Shown piece by piece: positions 1 through 7,365 of a stretch of 64,000 nt of DNA (position 1 is its first letter; the number at the start of each line of letters is the position of its first letter). The stretch spans positions 1-64,000 of the forward strand of contig CAZNOG010000016.1 in the NCBI GenBank assembly GCA_964574635.1, written 5' to 3'. The notes under the pieces were generated by a model. That model saw nothing but the letters and a program-made list of their open reading frames with translations. It was not told the origin of the DNA and made no database searches. Made by a program: the position numbers and the translations under genes. This stretch comes from CAZNOG01 sp964574635. GTDB taxonomy: Bacteria; Bacteroidota; Bacteroidia; Flavobacteriales_D; Cryomorphaceae.

Positions 1-160
1 CGCTCGGCGGCGTGGGTCGGATAAGCCCGTGGGGGTGGTACACCGCACGCAAATTCCCGTTCTCGTAATAAAAATTTCCGAGGTAGTCCGTCGTGGTAGT
101 TCCGGGCGGGGGGCACTGGGTGTTCGGCGGACAATCGAAGGTTTCCACTTGCTCTGTGTT
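1..160 (-). pseudogene. Rhs/YD-repeat protein fragment, runs off the window
   Basis: The minus strand is open from 160 to the window edge. It encodes a peptide containing TTDYLGNFYYENGNLRAVYH, the repeated TTDYxGNFxYENGxL motif of Bacteroidota Rhs/YD-repeat proteins just upstream of the Rhs core. An in-frame TAA lies directly upstream (161-163) and the only start in frame is a GTG at 148. The piece therefore begins in mid-repeat and looks like a displaced 3' cassette rather than a full gene. Such remnants are common in arrays of orphan Rhs tips. The C-terminal side is outside the window, so whether a toxin tip follows cannot be seen. The family call is good; the pseudogene call is inference. 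Confidence 0.6.
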
Positions 161-288
161 TTATTGCGGGTTACTTTGTAAATGTAATGAAAACGGAATT
201 CACATGAGAATATGAAAATTGTCTTTACAGTCGAGTCAGGTTCGTTCGGGAGTTTTAACAGTAAAGTGGCCACTTTGTAGACCTCATT

Positions 289-492
289 TTATTCCCGGAC
301 ACAAGTACAACGGTCGTATCCTTGTTTATCGGTCAAGCTTCTTTCCCAATATCTAAGACCGTCTTCCTGATTAATTCCAGTGGCACATTCTTTTTCTACA
401 ACCGTTACGCCATCTTTAACACATTCGCATTCACTACATTTCTTACATGAAAATGTGAATAAACTAATCCATATAAATATCCAAATTTTCAT
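289..492 (-). CDS. small cysteine-rich lipoprotein, hypothetical
   Basis: This 67-residue protein has a short hydrophobic N-terminus ending in LFTFSC, a plausible lipobox, followed by a cysteine-rich stretch (KKCSECECV and later CTCVRE). It is probably a lipoprotein anchored in the outer or inner membrane. I do not recognise a family. It is the fourth gene in a minus-strand string behind the Rhs tip-like ORF and is AT-rich like its neighbours and unlike the rest of the window, which fits horizontally acquired accessory DNA. An immunity or accessory role in a polymorphic-toxin locus is possible but rests only on context. Confidence 0.5.
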   Translation of the reverse strand: MKIWIFIWISLFTFSCKKCSECECVKDGVTVVEKECATGINQEDGLRYWERSLTDKQGYDRCTCVRE

Positions 493-501
493 TGTGTATA
501 C

Positions 502-1047
502 TTAGTTTATAAAGCTATTTGAGCTGTCGGGCTTTTCGGGTAATGGCCTGAATTTAAAGATGGAATTGATGTCCTTAACCACAACAGCTTTCCCATTTTC
601 GCGTGCTTCCCTTCGCGTAAGCACGAAGGTACTGTCGTTGAGTATGTTGCCGCGCTCGTAAAGGGAAGTTTCGCAACCGCTCATTCTCGATTGCCACCGC
701 TCAATTTCGATTAAACTGCCATTGATTTGGAAAACGCCCCAAGCTCCTTTTATTTTCTTGCCAAAAGTGTTCTCAATATCCACGACTATGGTTCCTGATT
801 CGGCCTGATCTAAATTTGCCGCCTCCGAAGTGAAGAACACACCGTTCTCATAGAAATAATAAATATTTGCAAATGGCTTTGTGCTATTCGGATTAACATC
901 CCCAAAATAGTAGCCATCAATTCTAAGTTGGTTTCCTGTGTAATCAACCCTTTCCAAGCTCAATTCATCATCTTCACACAATCCGAATTTTTCGCAACTC
1001 GAGAATAGAAAAACAGCCATAAGGAATAAAAACAGAATATTATACAT
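502..1047 (-). CDS. lipoprotein, hypothetical; possible immunity protein
   Basis: This 181-residue protein has a lipoprotein signal peptide: a hydrophobic stretch at about residues 3-16, then the lipobox LFSSC. The mature part looks globular and mostly beta, with a C-terminal hydrophilic tail. No enzyme motif is visible and I do not recognise the family. It lies 9 bp upstream of the 67-residue lipoprotein and 20 bp downstream of the membrane-protein gene. Small lipoproteins beside Rhs tips in Bacteroidota can act as periplasmic immunity proteins, and this is a candidate by position only. Its AT-rich composition sets it apart from the core genome. Confidence 0.5.
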   Translation of the reverse strand: MYNILFLFLMAVFLFSSCEKFGLCEDDELSLERVDYTGNQLRIDGYYFGDVNPNSTKPFANIYYFYENGVFFTSEAANLDQAESGTIVVDIENTFGKKIKGAWGVFQINGSLIEIERWQSRMSGCETSLYERGNILNDSTFVLTRREARENGKAVVVKDINSIFKFRPLPEKPDSSNSFIN

Positions 1048-1067
1048 AACCCAAGTGTATTAAAACA

Positions 1068-1475
1068 TTACATTCTACTTATCAAAAATCCAATCAATAC
1101 AGGAAGAAAAAATAAAGCTACGGATGTGATGAAGTACCCAATGTACAGTTTTCCTTTCCGATAGGGAAACTTCTCAATAATCAACTCATATTTTTTGTTC
1201 TTTAGTACTAACAAATAGTTGAGGAGTACAAAAGGAAGGAACAAAGTTATAATGCCTGATAATGCTCCGTCAAGCATTGTTCCCGGAAAAAGATCAATTG
1301 TCAAAAAGAATGGATTCTTAATCCAATTGCTTACCAGAAGTAATACGGCTGCAAGATTTAACCCTTGAGAAAAAGATATCCCTAATAGAACGTAGGGTTT
1401 CCAGTTTCTGAAATGACCGTGCTTAGCCTTCTCAAAACCAATTGCATCGGCCCATAATGAATAATACCAGCTCAT
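1068..1475 (-). CDS. small multi-pass membrane protein, putative immunity partner
   Basis: This 135-residue protein has three clear hydrophobic segments, at about residues 30-50, 70-90 and 110-133, and begins MSWYYSLWADAI. Its start overlaps the stop of the upstream tip-like ORF in an ATGA at 1472-1475, so the two are translationally coupled. Coupled pairs of a hydrophobic or glycine-rich effector domain and a small integral membrane protein are typical of pore-forming toxin and immunity modules. That reading is inference. No named family is recognised. Confidence 0.5.
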   Translation of the reverse strand: MSWYYSLWADAIGFEKAKHGHFRNWKPYVLLGISFSQGLNLAAVLLLVSNWIKNPFFLTIDLFPGTMLDGALSGIITLFLPFVLLNYLLVLKNKKYELIIEKFPYRKGKLYIGYFITSVALFFLPVLIGFLISRM

Positions 1476-1975
1476 TTTGGCGCATTAGATAAATCATAGA
1501 CTAAACGAGCACCAAAATAGACTCCAGTAGCAATTGCAATTCCCCAACCGATAGGATTTGACGCTAAAAATATTCCTGCCGCAACACCGCCCGTACCAAC
1601 AAGAGCATCACTTACATCCCAGCCATTTACCTGATTCCAGCCACCTTGCTGATAGTTCGTTACCACATTGTTAATCGAAACACCTGTGCCCAAAATACCT
1701 GTAATAACATTTACCCTTCCAAAGGCTCTGGCAACCTTCAATGAATGTGCTGTATGTGCTGCTGACAATGCTTTTGCAGATTGTCCTCCCTGTGCGTATC
1801 TGAATGTTTGATTGGCAGTAAGACCGTAATTTCCTCCGAGCACACCGATGCCAACTCCTACTCCGGTATTAATATCATTTGCAATACCTCCCCAATCAGT
1901 CCCTCCGTTTTGGGCACCAAACCCCACCCATTGATTAACAATTCCAAAAAGGGGTTTTGTGAGTACTCGGGGCAT
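1472..1975 (-). CDS. glycine-rich hydrophobic Rhs-tip-like ORF, probable orphan effector domain
   Basis: This 167-residue ORF has alternating glycine-rich and hydrophobic stretches (around residues 30-45, 80-105 and 120-155, for example GVGVGIGVLGG and GTGGVAAGIFLA) and no signal peptide. Such sequences resemble the C-terminal tips of Rhs/YD-repeat proteins. Immediately upstream in the same frame is a TGA (1979-1981), and only 67 bp separate it from the stop of the glycosyltransferase gene. No Rhs core precedes it, so it appears to be an orphan, displaced tip. It is coupled by ATGA overlap to the membrane protein after it. It could be a silent cassette, or an independent bacteriocin-like protein. 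Confidence is moderate that it is a gene and low on function. Confidence 0.45.
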   Translation of the reverse strand: MPRVLTKPLFGIVNQWVGFGAQNGGTDWGGIANDINTGVGVGIGVLGGNYGLTANQTFRYAQGGQSAKALSAAHTAHSLKVARAFGRVNVITGILGTGVSINNVVTNYQQGGWNQVNGWDVSDALVGTGGVAAGIFLASNPIGWGIAIATGVYFGARLVYDLSNAPK

Positions 1976-2042
1976 GAATCAAAAGATTTTGATGACAAAA
2001 TACGAAAACCCCGGTCCTCAACACACCCCCAATAACCAACGG

Positions 2043-3893
2043 TCACGGCCGCCTGCCGAATGAACCGTAACGGTTGGGGTTGGTCTTCAGCTTCTGTACC
2101 ACGTATCCCGAAACCGCGAAGTCTTCCCGATCACGATTCCACAAGTAAATGGATAGCCGCGCGCCTTCCATGCTTTCAGGAGTGTTGAAAATGTCCCACA
2201 ACAGGAGGTTCTTGACCAAAATCGGTGCTTCGCCACCCACGGCATGCGCCTGAGGGTTGGCCGCGCTCCAGTGCAGATTTTCGCCTCCCCTCTTGAGGTC
2301 GTATACCAAGAGCATGTTTTCGGGCAAGGTGTCGCCGAAATGCACCGCCGTGCGTATTTCATTGCCGAAGTTGAGAGCGATGGTGTCCAACGGGATTTCA
2401 ATGATCCCGAAAAACTCTTCGTTGCCGCGGTGGTCAGGACGCCCCTCCGCCCACGTCGGAAAATACTCCTCCGAATTGTCGTCCCCCTCGGTAAACTTCC
2501 ATCCGGTAAACGTGAAGCCCTCCACCATCTCCACCACGTGAGGAAAACGCAAGGAGACCACGTAGTCCAAATCGGCATCCACCCCGTCGCTGATGTACGA
2601 GCCCCCCCGGTAGTCGGCCAAAACCCGCGCCCGTTCGTTCAATGTCAAGGTTCCGAAGTAATTGTTGATTTCGGGAACGCCGCCCTCACCGACGTAGCGT
2701 GTCCTCAATGTGTATTCGATGAATCGTGGATTGCCGCTTACCGACAAAAACGAAGCGGGTTCTTGGGTCAATGCGCGCACCGCGAAATCCACGGGCTGCT
2801 TGGCCATCCACCCGTAGTGGTCGCGGGAGTGAAATAGGGAAAATACCATCAAACCTGAAATCGCCACGGGCACGCATGCGCGAACCGCCACGTACCGCGG
2901 CGTCCAGGGCCAAGTCAGCGCCACGCACACATAGGGCAGCGCAAAGCTCATGGGCAAGATGTACATGACGGGATTGACCACGTGCGAATACGCGAACCCC
3001 ACCAAAAACACCCCGCCGAATACCGCCCACATCAACGCGAAAAACCCACCTCTTTTCCGATCGAGGGCAACGAACCGCACCAGGGCGAAGACCCACGAAA
3101 CCACCGCCGCGGCAGACAAAAACACGTTGTAGTTAAAGAGTTCCTGAAACCACTCCAACAAATCGCCGAAACGCGGCGGTCGCAGCCACCCGTCGGGTCC
3201 GCCGATGCCGCCGTGACCCAACTGCACGAAAAACAACCTGAAGTGGGGGAGGAAGAGCACTACCGCCAACAGCACGTGCAGGAAGTACCCGCCCCTGGCG
3301 GCTTTCCGCGCGTAAATCAAACCGCAAAGCCAGACCACCCCCACCGTGAGCAACGCAAAATAGTGGGTATACGCCGCCAAAGCCATCCAAACCGCCAGGG
3401 CCACCATGTTTTTTTTGCTCCGGTTTCCGCCTGAAATCCACTTGTACCATGCCAAAGTATACAGGGCGGTGAAGAGCAGCCCGGGCCCGTACGGACGGGC
3501 CATTTCCGAGTGGAAAATGAACAACTGACCCGCGCCCAATACCGCCGCCACCAAATTGGCCCGAAACCGATCGCCCGCCAGGTCGACGAACCTCCACATC
3601 ACCACCACCGCTCCCCATCCGCAGAGAACGAAGGGAAGCCGCAATGCGAAATTGTTTCCTTCTGTAAGCGGCGCCCACCACCACAGAAAAGCCTGTGTAA
3701 GCGCCGGGTGCGCATCGATCGCGACTCCTTTCTCCAGCATTTCCCCGAAAGAGGCGAAATCCACCCGAACCAAGGAGCTCAACTCGTCGTGGAGCAAGGG
3801 GATGGTGCTGAGATTCCACAGCCTCAAAACCAGTGCGGCGACCAAAACCACCACCGCTAAGGCGGTATCGTATGAACCGAGGTGTTTACGCAT
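2043..3893 (-). CDS. GT39/PMT-like membrane glycosyltransferase
   Basis: This 616-residue protein has many hydrophobic segments over the first ~370 residues and a soluble C-terminal domain of about 240 residues. The first extracytoplasmic loop contains LLHDELSSLVR (about residues 33-43), matching the acidic catalytic motif of GT-C fold dolichyl- or polyprenyl-phosphate-sugar transferases (PMT/ArnT-like). It would move a sugar from a lipid-phosphate donor to an extracytoplasmic acceptor; the substrate cannot be predicted. Its ATG overlaps the end of the upstream ABC exporter gene by 8 bp, so the two are co-transcribed and may both serve envelope lipid or glycan assembly. Confidence 0.75.
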   Translation of the reverse strand: MRKHLGSYDTALAVVVLVAALVLRLWNLSTIPLLHDELSSLVRVDFASFGEMLEKGVAIDAHPALTQAFLWWWAPLTEGNNFALRLPFVLCGWGAVVVMWRFVDLAGDRFRANLVAAVLGAGQLFIFHSEMARPYGPGLLFTALYTLAWYKWISGGNRSKKNMVALAVWMALAAYTHYFALLTVGVVWLCGLIYARKAARGGYFLHVLLAVVLFLPHFRLFFVQLGHGGIGGPDGWLRPPRFGDLLEWFQELFNYNVFLSAAAVVSWVFALVRFVALDRKRGGFFALMWAVFGGVFLVGFAYSHVVNPVMYILPMSFALPYVCVALTWPWTPRYVAVRACVPVAISGLMVFSLFHSRDHYGWMAKQPVDFAVRALTQEPASFLSVSGNPRFIEYTLRTRYVGEGGVPEINNYFGTLTLNERARVLADYRGGSYISDGVDADLDYVVSLRFPHVVEMVEGFTFTGWKFTEGDDNSEEYFPTWAEGRPDHRGNEEFFGIIEIPLDTIALNFGNEIRTAVHFGDTLPENMLLVYDLKRGGENLHWSAANPQAHAVGGEAPILVKNLLLWDIFNTPESMEGARLSIYLWNRDREDFAVSGYVVQKLKTNPNRYGSFGRRP

Positions 3894-5679
3894 GGATTTG
3901 CTGCATGCGCTGCAGCTTGTTGTACAACCCGTCTTTCTGCATGGACAATTCCGAATGATTTCCCGATTCGGCGATGCGCCCGTCCTTCAACACCACGATC
4001 TTATCGGCGTTTCGGATGGTGCTCAAACGGTGGGCGATCACGATGCTCGTGCGGCCCTTCATGAGTTTTTCCAAGGCGTCTTGCACCAATTTTTCCGATA
4101 CGGAATCCAGCGACGAGGTGGCCTCGTCCAAAATCAACATGGCGGGATTTCTCAAAACCGCCCGCGCAATGGCGATGCGCTGCCGTTGTCCGCCGCTCAA
4201 CTGAACCCCGCGCTCGCCCACCACGGTGTCGAAGCCCTCGGGAAAACGGGAAATGAATTCCATGGCGTTAGCCTGCTCGGCGGCATCGACGATGGCCTCC
4301 TCGTCGGCGTTCGGATCGCCGTACCCGATATTTTCCCGAATGGTGCCGTTGAACAACAGCACCTCCTGCGGAACGGTCGCAAATTGAGAGCGATACGCCG
4401 AAAGGTCGTACTCCCGCGCATCCCGCCCGTCGATCAGGATTCGGCCCGAAGTAGGCTCGTAAAACCTCAGTAAGAGCGACACCAAAGTCGATTTTCCCGC
4501 GCCCGAAGGCCCCACGATCGCCAACTGGCCGCCGGCCTTCACCTCCAGATTAATCGAGCGCAGCACCGGCACGTCCGGTCTTGCGGCGTAATTGAATTCC
4601 ACGTCTTCGAATCGCACGTCGCCGCGGAAAGGAGGCGCGGACACTTCATCGCCGAGGGGCTCCGCCTCTTCGCCGATCAGCCCCAACAGGTTTTCCGTGG
4701 CGCCCACGGCTTTCTGAATGTTGGCGTACAAATCGGGCAAACTGCCTATGGAGGCACCCAGAAAAATCGTGTACATTATGAAGGCGATGAAAGACGATTG
4801 CAGCATCTCCCCCGATTGGGTCATCAACACGCCTTGCCAGATGATGAACACGATGGCGCCGAACATGCCGACGATAATGAACGACACGAAAAGCCCCCGC
4901 CATACCGCCCCCTTCACAGCCAACTTCCGGATGTCCCGTATCGCCGATGAATAGCGGTCGATCTCGAAAAATTCGTTCGTAAAGGCCTTCACGTTTTGAA
5001 TTCCTTGCAAGGCCTCTTCCAAAATCCCGTTGGATACGGCCGCCGCGTCTTGTGTGCGCTTGGAAAGTTTCCGGATGAATCGACCGAAAACCACGGCCAG
5101 AATAGCCACCGCCGGAATGACGGCCAGCATAATCAGCGCCAGCCGGGGCGAAAGCCACACCAGCGCCGCGATGCCCACCACAATGGTGATGACCTGCCGT
5201 ACGAACTCGGCCAAAGTCGTGGTCAGCGTCGTTTGCAATTGGTTGATGTCCGTCGCGATCCGACTGGTCAGTTCCCCCACCTTATTGCGGTTGAAAAAAT
5301 CCATCGGCGCCATCACCAGCTTCGAAAATGCCGCCCGCCGAATGTCCATCAACGTGTTTTCGGTCACCTTGGTAAACAGCAGAATACGGAAAAAGGAAAA
5401 AACCGCTTGGGATGTGAATACCACCAGCAGAGCCACCACGATGTCCCGCGTGGAGTCGAAACGAATGCCCGTATCCACCGGTGCACCCATGCCGTCCTGA
5501 CCGATCAGCTGCCCCAAAAAATACGGAAACAACAGCGCGGTAAGGCTGCTGAGAATTAGGAAGATAAAGCCCAGCGCAAACGTCGGGGCGTAGGGTTTCA
5601 AAAAGCGGAATATGCCCAAGAATTGCCTCGGCGACTTCGGGTTTTTTCGGTCCTCTCTCTTCATTTTGCTACGCGACAT
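3886..5679 (-). CDS. ABC exporter, fused permease and ATPase (MsbA-like)
   Basis: This 597-residue half-transporter has a basic N-terminus, six predicted membrane segments up to about residue 320, and a C-terminal ATPase. Visible motifs are Walker A GPSGAGKST (about 388), the signature LSGGQRQRIAIARA (about 493), Walker B MLILDEATSSLD (about 513) and the switch histidine in VIAHRLSTI (about 545). Length and order match the MsbA/multidrug exporter family, which works as a homodimer in the inner membrane. The 8-bp overlap with the following GT-C glycosyltransferase gene suggests a lipid or glycolipid substrate, but a drug exporter cannot be excluded. Confidence 0.85.
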   Translation of the reverse strand: MSRSKMKREDRKNPKSPRQFLGIFRFLKPYAPTFALGFIFLILSSLTALLFPYFLGQLIGQDGMGAPVDTGIRFDSTRDIVVALLVVFTSQAVFSFFRILLFTKVTENTLMDIRRAAFSKLVMAPMDFFNRNKVGELTSRIATDINQLQTTLTTTLAEFVRQVITIVVGIAALVWLSPRLALIMLAVIPAVAILAVVFGRFIRKLSKRTQDAAAVSNGILEEALQGIQNVKAFTNEFFEIDRYSSAIRDIRKLAVKGAVWRGLFVSFIIVGMFGAIVFIIWQGVLMTQSGEMLQSSFIAFIMYTIFLGASIGSLPDLYANIQKAVGATENLLGLIGEEAEPLGDEVSAPPFRGDVRFEDVEFNYAARPDVPVLRSINLEVKAGGQLAIVGPSGAGKSTLVSLLLRFYEPTSGRILIDGRDAREYDLSAYRSQFATVPQEVLLFNGTIRENIGYGDPNADEEAIVDAAEQANAMEFISRFPEGFDTVVGERGVQLSGGQRQRIAIARAVLRNPAMLILDEATSSLDSVSEKLVQDALEKLMKGRTSIVIAHRLSTIRNADKIVVLKDGRIAESGNHSELSMQKDGLYNKLQRMQQIHA

Positions 5680-5778
5680 GGTTGGCTGTTTCCGGTGGCT
5701 AAGTTACAGACATCCGCCATACCCCGCTTCACGCCGCCGCAGGTCCTTCCGATTTTCCGTTACGCGCGGAGGTGCGTA

Positions 5779-5803
5779 GGGTTTTTGGGTTTTTGTGGGT
5801 GGG
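5779..5803 (+). repeat. G-rich dispersed motif, copy A (four G3 tracts)
   Basis: Contains the 18-nt core TTTGGGTTTTTGTGGGTG preceded by GGGTT and followed by GG. The G tracts are GGG-N5-GGG-N7-GGG-N1-GGG, which fits the G3+N1-7 quadruplex pattern. It lies in the 415-bp space between the divergent ABC exporter gene and rpmH. The rest of that space holds a further TAACTTTG -7-like element at 5897-5904 and the rpmH promoter, and no gene that I can support. Confidence 0.7.
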
Positions 5804-6008
5804 TCGTCACTGATCGGAAATCGGAGTTTAACGTGTGGTATCTGACTCTCCGAGGACATTGGTCAAGGGCGATTCCCAATTGGTGCACTTTGTGTGTAAC
5901 TTTGTCGTCCGTCGCGGTTTTTCAGTCCTTTGCGTGAATCTTCGGTGCGCGCAACCGCGGGCCATTGCGCCCTCGAAAACCTTCGGGAATTAATTCCCGA
6001 CAAAAAAT

Positions 6009-6038
6009 TTTGACAATCACCGAAAATCCTTACTTTTG
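6009..6038 (+). promoter_or_regulatory. rpmH promoter, Bacteroidota type
   Basis: TTTG at 6009-6012 and TACTTTTG at 6031-6038, separated by 18 nt, match the Bacteroidota -33/-7 consensus TTTG and TAnnTTTG. The expected transcript start leaves a 5' leader of about 50 nt before the rpmH ATG. Confidence 0.7.
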
Positions 6039-6094
6039 CACCCCCGCGAAGAGGCGGCAGGAAAGAAATACAGCGACAGCGAAATCAGTACACC

Positions 6095-6253
6095 ATGAAA
6101 AGGACCTATCAACCTTCGAACAGAAAGCGCAGAAACAAGCACGGCTTTAGATCGCGTATGGCGACAGTGAACGGAAGAAAAGTGCTGAACGCTCGTCGTA
6201 AAAAAGGCCGCAAGCGCTTGACCGTATCCGACAACAAATTCCACAAGCGGTAA
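6095..6253 (+). CDS. rpmH: 50S ribosomal protein L34
   Basis: A 52-residue, highly basic protein beginning MKRTYQPSNRKRRNKHGFR, the invariant L34 N-terminus, with the family motif RMATVNGRKVL and a basic tail ending in KFHKR. L34 is a structural protein of the large ribosomal subunit. The gene stands alone, with a good promoter upstream and a strong hairpin terminator directly downstream. It is not next to rnpA or yidC here. Confidence 0.97.
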   Translation: MKRTYQPSNRKRRNKHGFRSRMATVNGRKVLNARRKKGRKRLTVSDNKFHKR

Positions 6254-6278
6254 TTTTTACAATTGCCCTCACGATACC

Positions 6279-6313
6279 ATCCGTCGCGAGTCTCTCGCGA
6301 CGGATTTTTTTTT
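6279..6313 (+). terminator. rho-independent terminator of rpmH
   Basis: A perfect 12-bp stem, ATCCGTCGCGAG (6279-6290) with CTCGCGACGGAT (6294-6305), a 3-nt loop and a run of T residues to 6313. It separates rpmH from the convergent hydrolase gene that ends at 6330. Confidence 0.92.
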
Positions 6314-6329
6314 GCCCTTCGGCCAAGTC

Positions 6330-7169
6330 TTACCCGGTCGGCAATCTCACCAATCCTTCCTCCACCACCTTTCGCGCCACCGCGGGTGTGAGCATGGCGT
6401 GCCCGGTTTCCAAGGTGTGGATCCGCACGGCGGGAAGTTTCTTTTTCAATTTCCCGGCGTTGCGCAAGGGGATGATTCTGTCGTACGCACCGAAAAACAA
6501 ATCCAGGGTCGTACCGCTTTTCTCCACCGAACGGACAAATTCCTCGGTGTCCGGCTTGATGTGCCGGTGAAACGTCCACACGTTGTACACCTGCACCCGC
6601 TGTTCTTCGGTTTCCACCTGCGAACTCAAGAAGTGATGCGTTTTTTTGTCGATGAATTTCAGCGCTTTGCCAAGATTCAACAAGCCGAAAAATAAGCCCG
6701 GGCGATCGATAAACCTTCGGAAAATCCATCTCCCAAAGGAGGTTTCGCTCACGAATGTATACATGAAGTGGGGCTTCAGTCCGTCCGGCGCAAACAAGTA
6801 CAAACCCCCGATTTTTTCCGGGATCACTTCGGCGAGCTTCAATGCCACCCGCCCGCCGATGCTGTAGCCCATCACCCACGCTCGGGGCCGGCCCACGGAG
6901 AGAAGGAAGTTCTCGAAATATTCACCCAATTCCCGGGGAGTCAACGGCGATTTGTCGGGCCGGTTCATCCGCACTTCGCTCTTGCCATGGTAAGCCAAAT
7001 CGAAAGCGTAAACGGTAAAAGCGCGCTGAAACGGTTTGGAAAATTCCCGGAAATCGGCGTGTGTGCGCCCGTATCCGTGAAAAGCCAAAAGTACGTGTGG
7101 TCCCGAGCCCCACCTTTGGTGGAAGAGGTTCAACCTCCCGTGTGTGAAAGTGCCCGACGACGAATCCAT
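6330..7169 (-). CDS. alpha/beta-hydrolase fold protein
   Basis: This 279-residue protein shows the usual alpha/beta-hydrolase marks: an early oxyanion-region motif AFHGYGRTHADF, the nucleophile elbow GYSIGG (Ser near residue 102), an acid candidate in AYDRIIPL (about 228) and the catalytic His in ETGHAMLTP (about 256). There is no signal peptide, so it is probably cytoplasmic. The substrate could be an ester, lactone or thioester and is not predictable. It is a single gene, convergent with rpmH and divergent from the large surface-protein gene. Confidence 0.8.
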   Translation of the reverse strand: MDSSSGTFTHGRLNLFHQRWGSGPHVLLAFHGYGRTHADFREFSKPFQRAFTVYAFDLAYHGKSEVRMNRPDKSPLTPRELGEYFENFLLSVGRPRAWVMGYSIGGRVALKLAEVIPEKIGGLYLFAPDGLKPHFMYTFVSETSFGRWIFRRFIDRPGLFFGLLNLGKALKFIDKKTHHFLSSQVETEEQRVQVYNVWTFHRHIKPDTEEFVRSVEKSGTTLDLFFGAYDRIIPLRNAGKLKKKLPAVRIHTLETGHAMLTPAVARKVVEEGLVRLPTG

Positions 7170-7302
7170 GGTAAGGCGAATGTACGGTACGGGAGCCGAA
7201 TAATCATGAGGTGACGGTCATCTCGATCTCGGCGCGCAGATTCTTTTGGAAATGCAAGAACTTGTACTGACGCCCAGAACTTTATAAAATTTTATATTGT
7301 TG

Positions 7303-7310
7303 TACTTTTG
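7303..7310 (+). promoter_or_regulatory. -7 element upstream of the CARDB surface-protein gene
   Basis: TACTTTTG matches TAnnTTTG and lies 55 nt before the ATG at 7366, in an AT-rich stretch. I see no convincing -33 TTTG at the usual distance, so this is a candidate only. Confidence 0.45.
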
Positions 7311-7365
7311 ATAATCATTTTCCCGTGGTCATCAATTTTTTATTCACGGGTCAAGCCAACCAATC

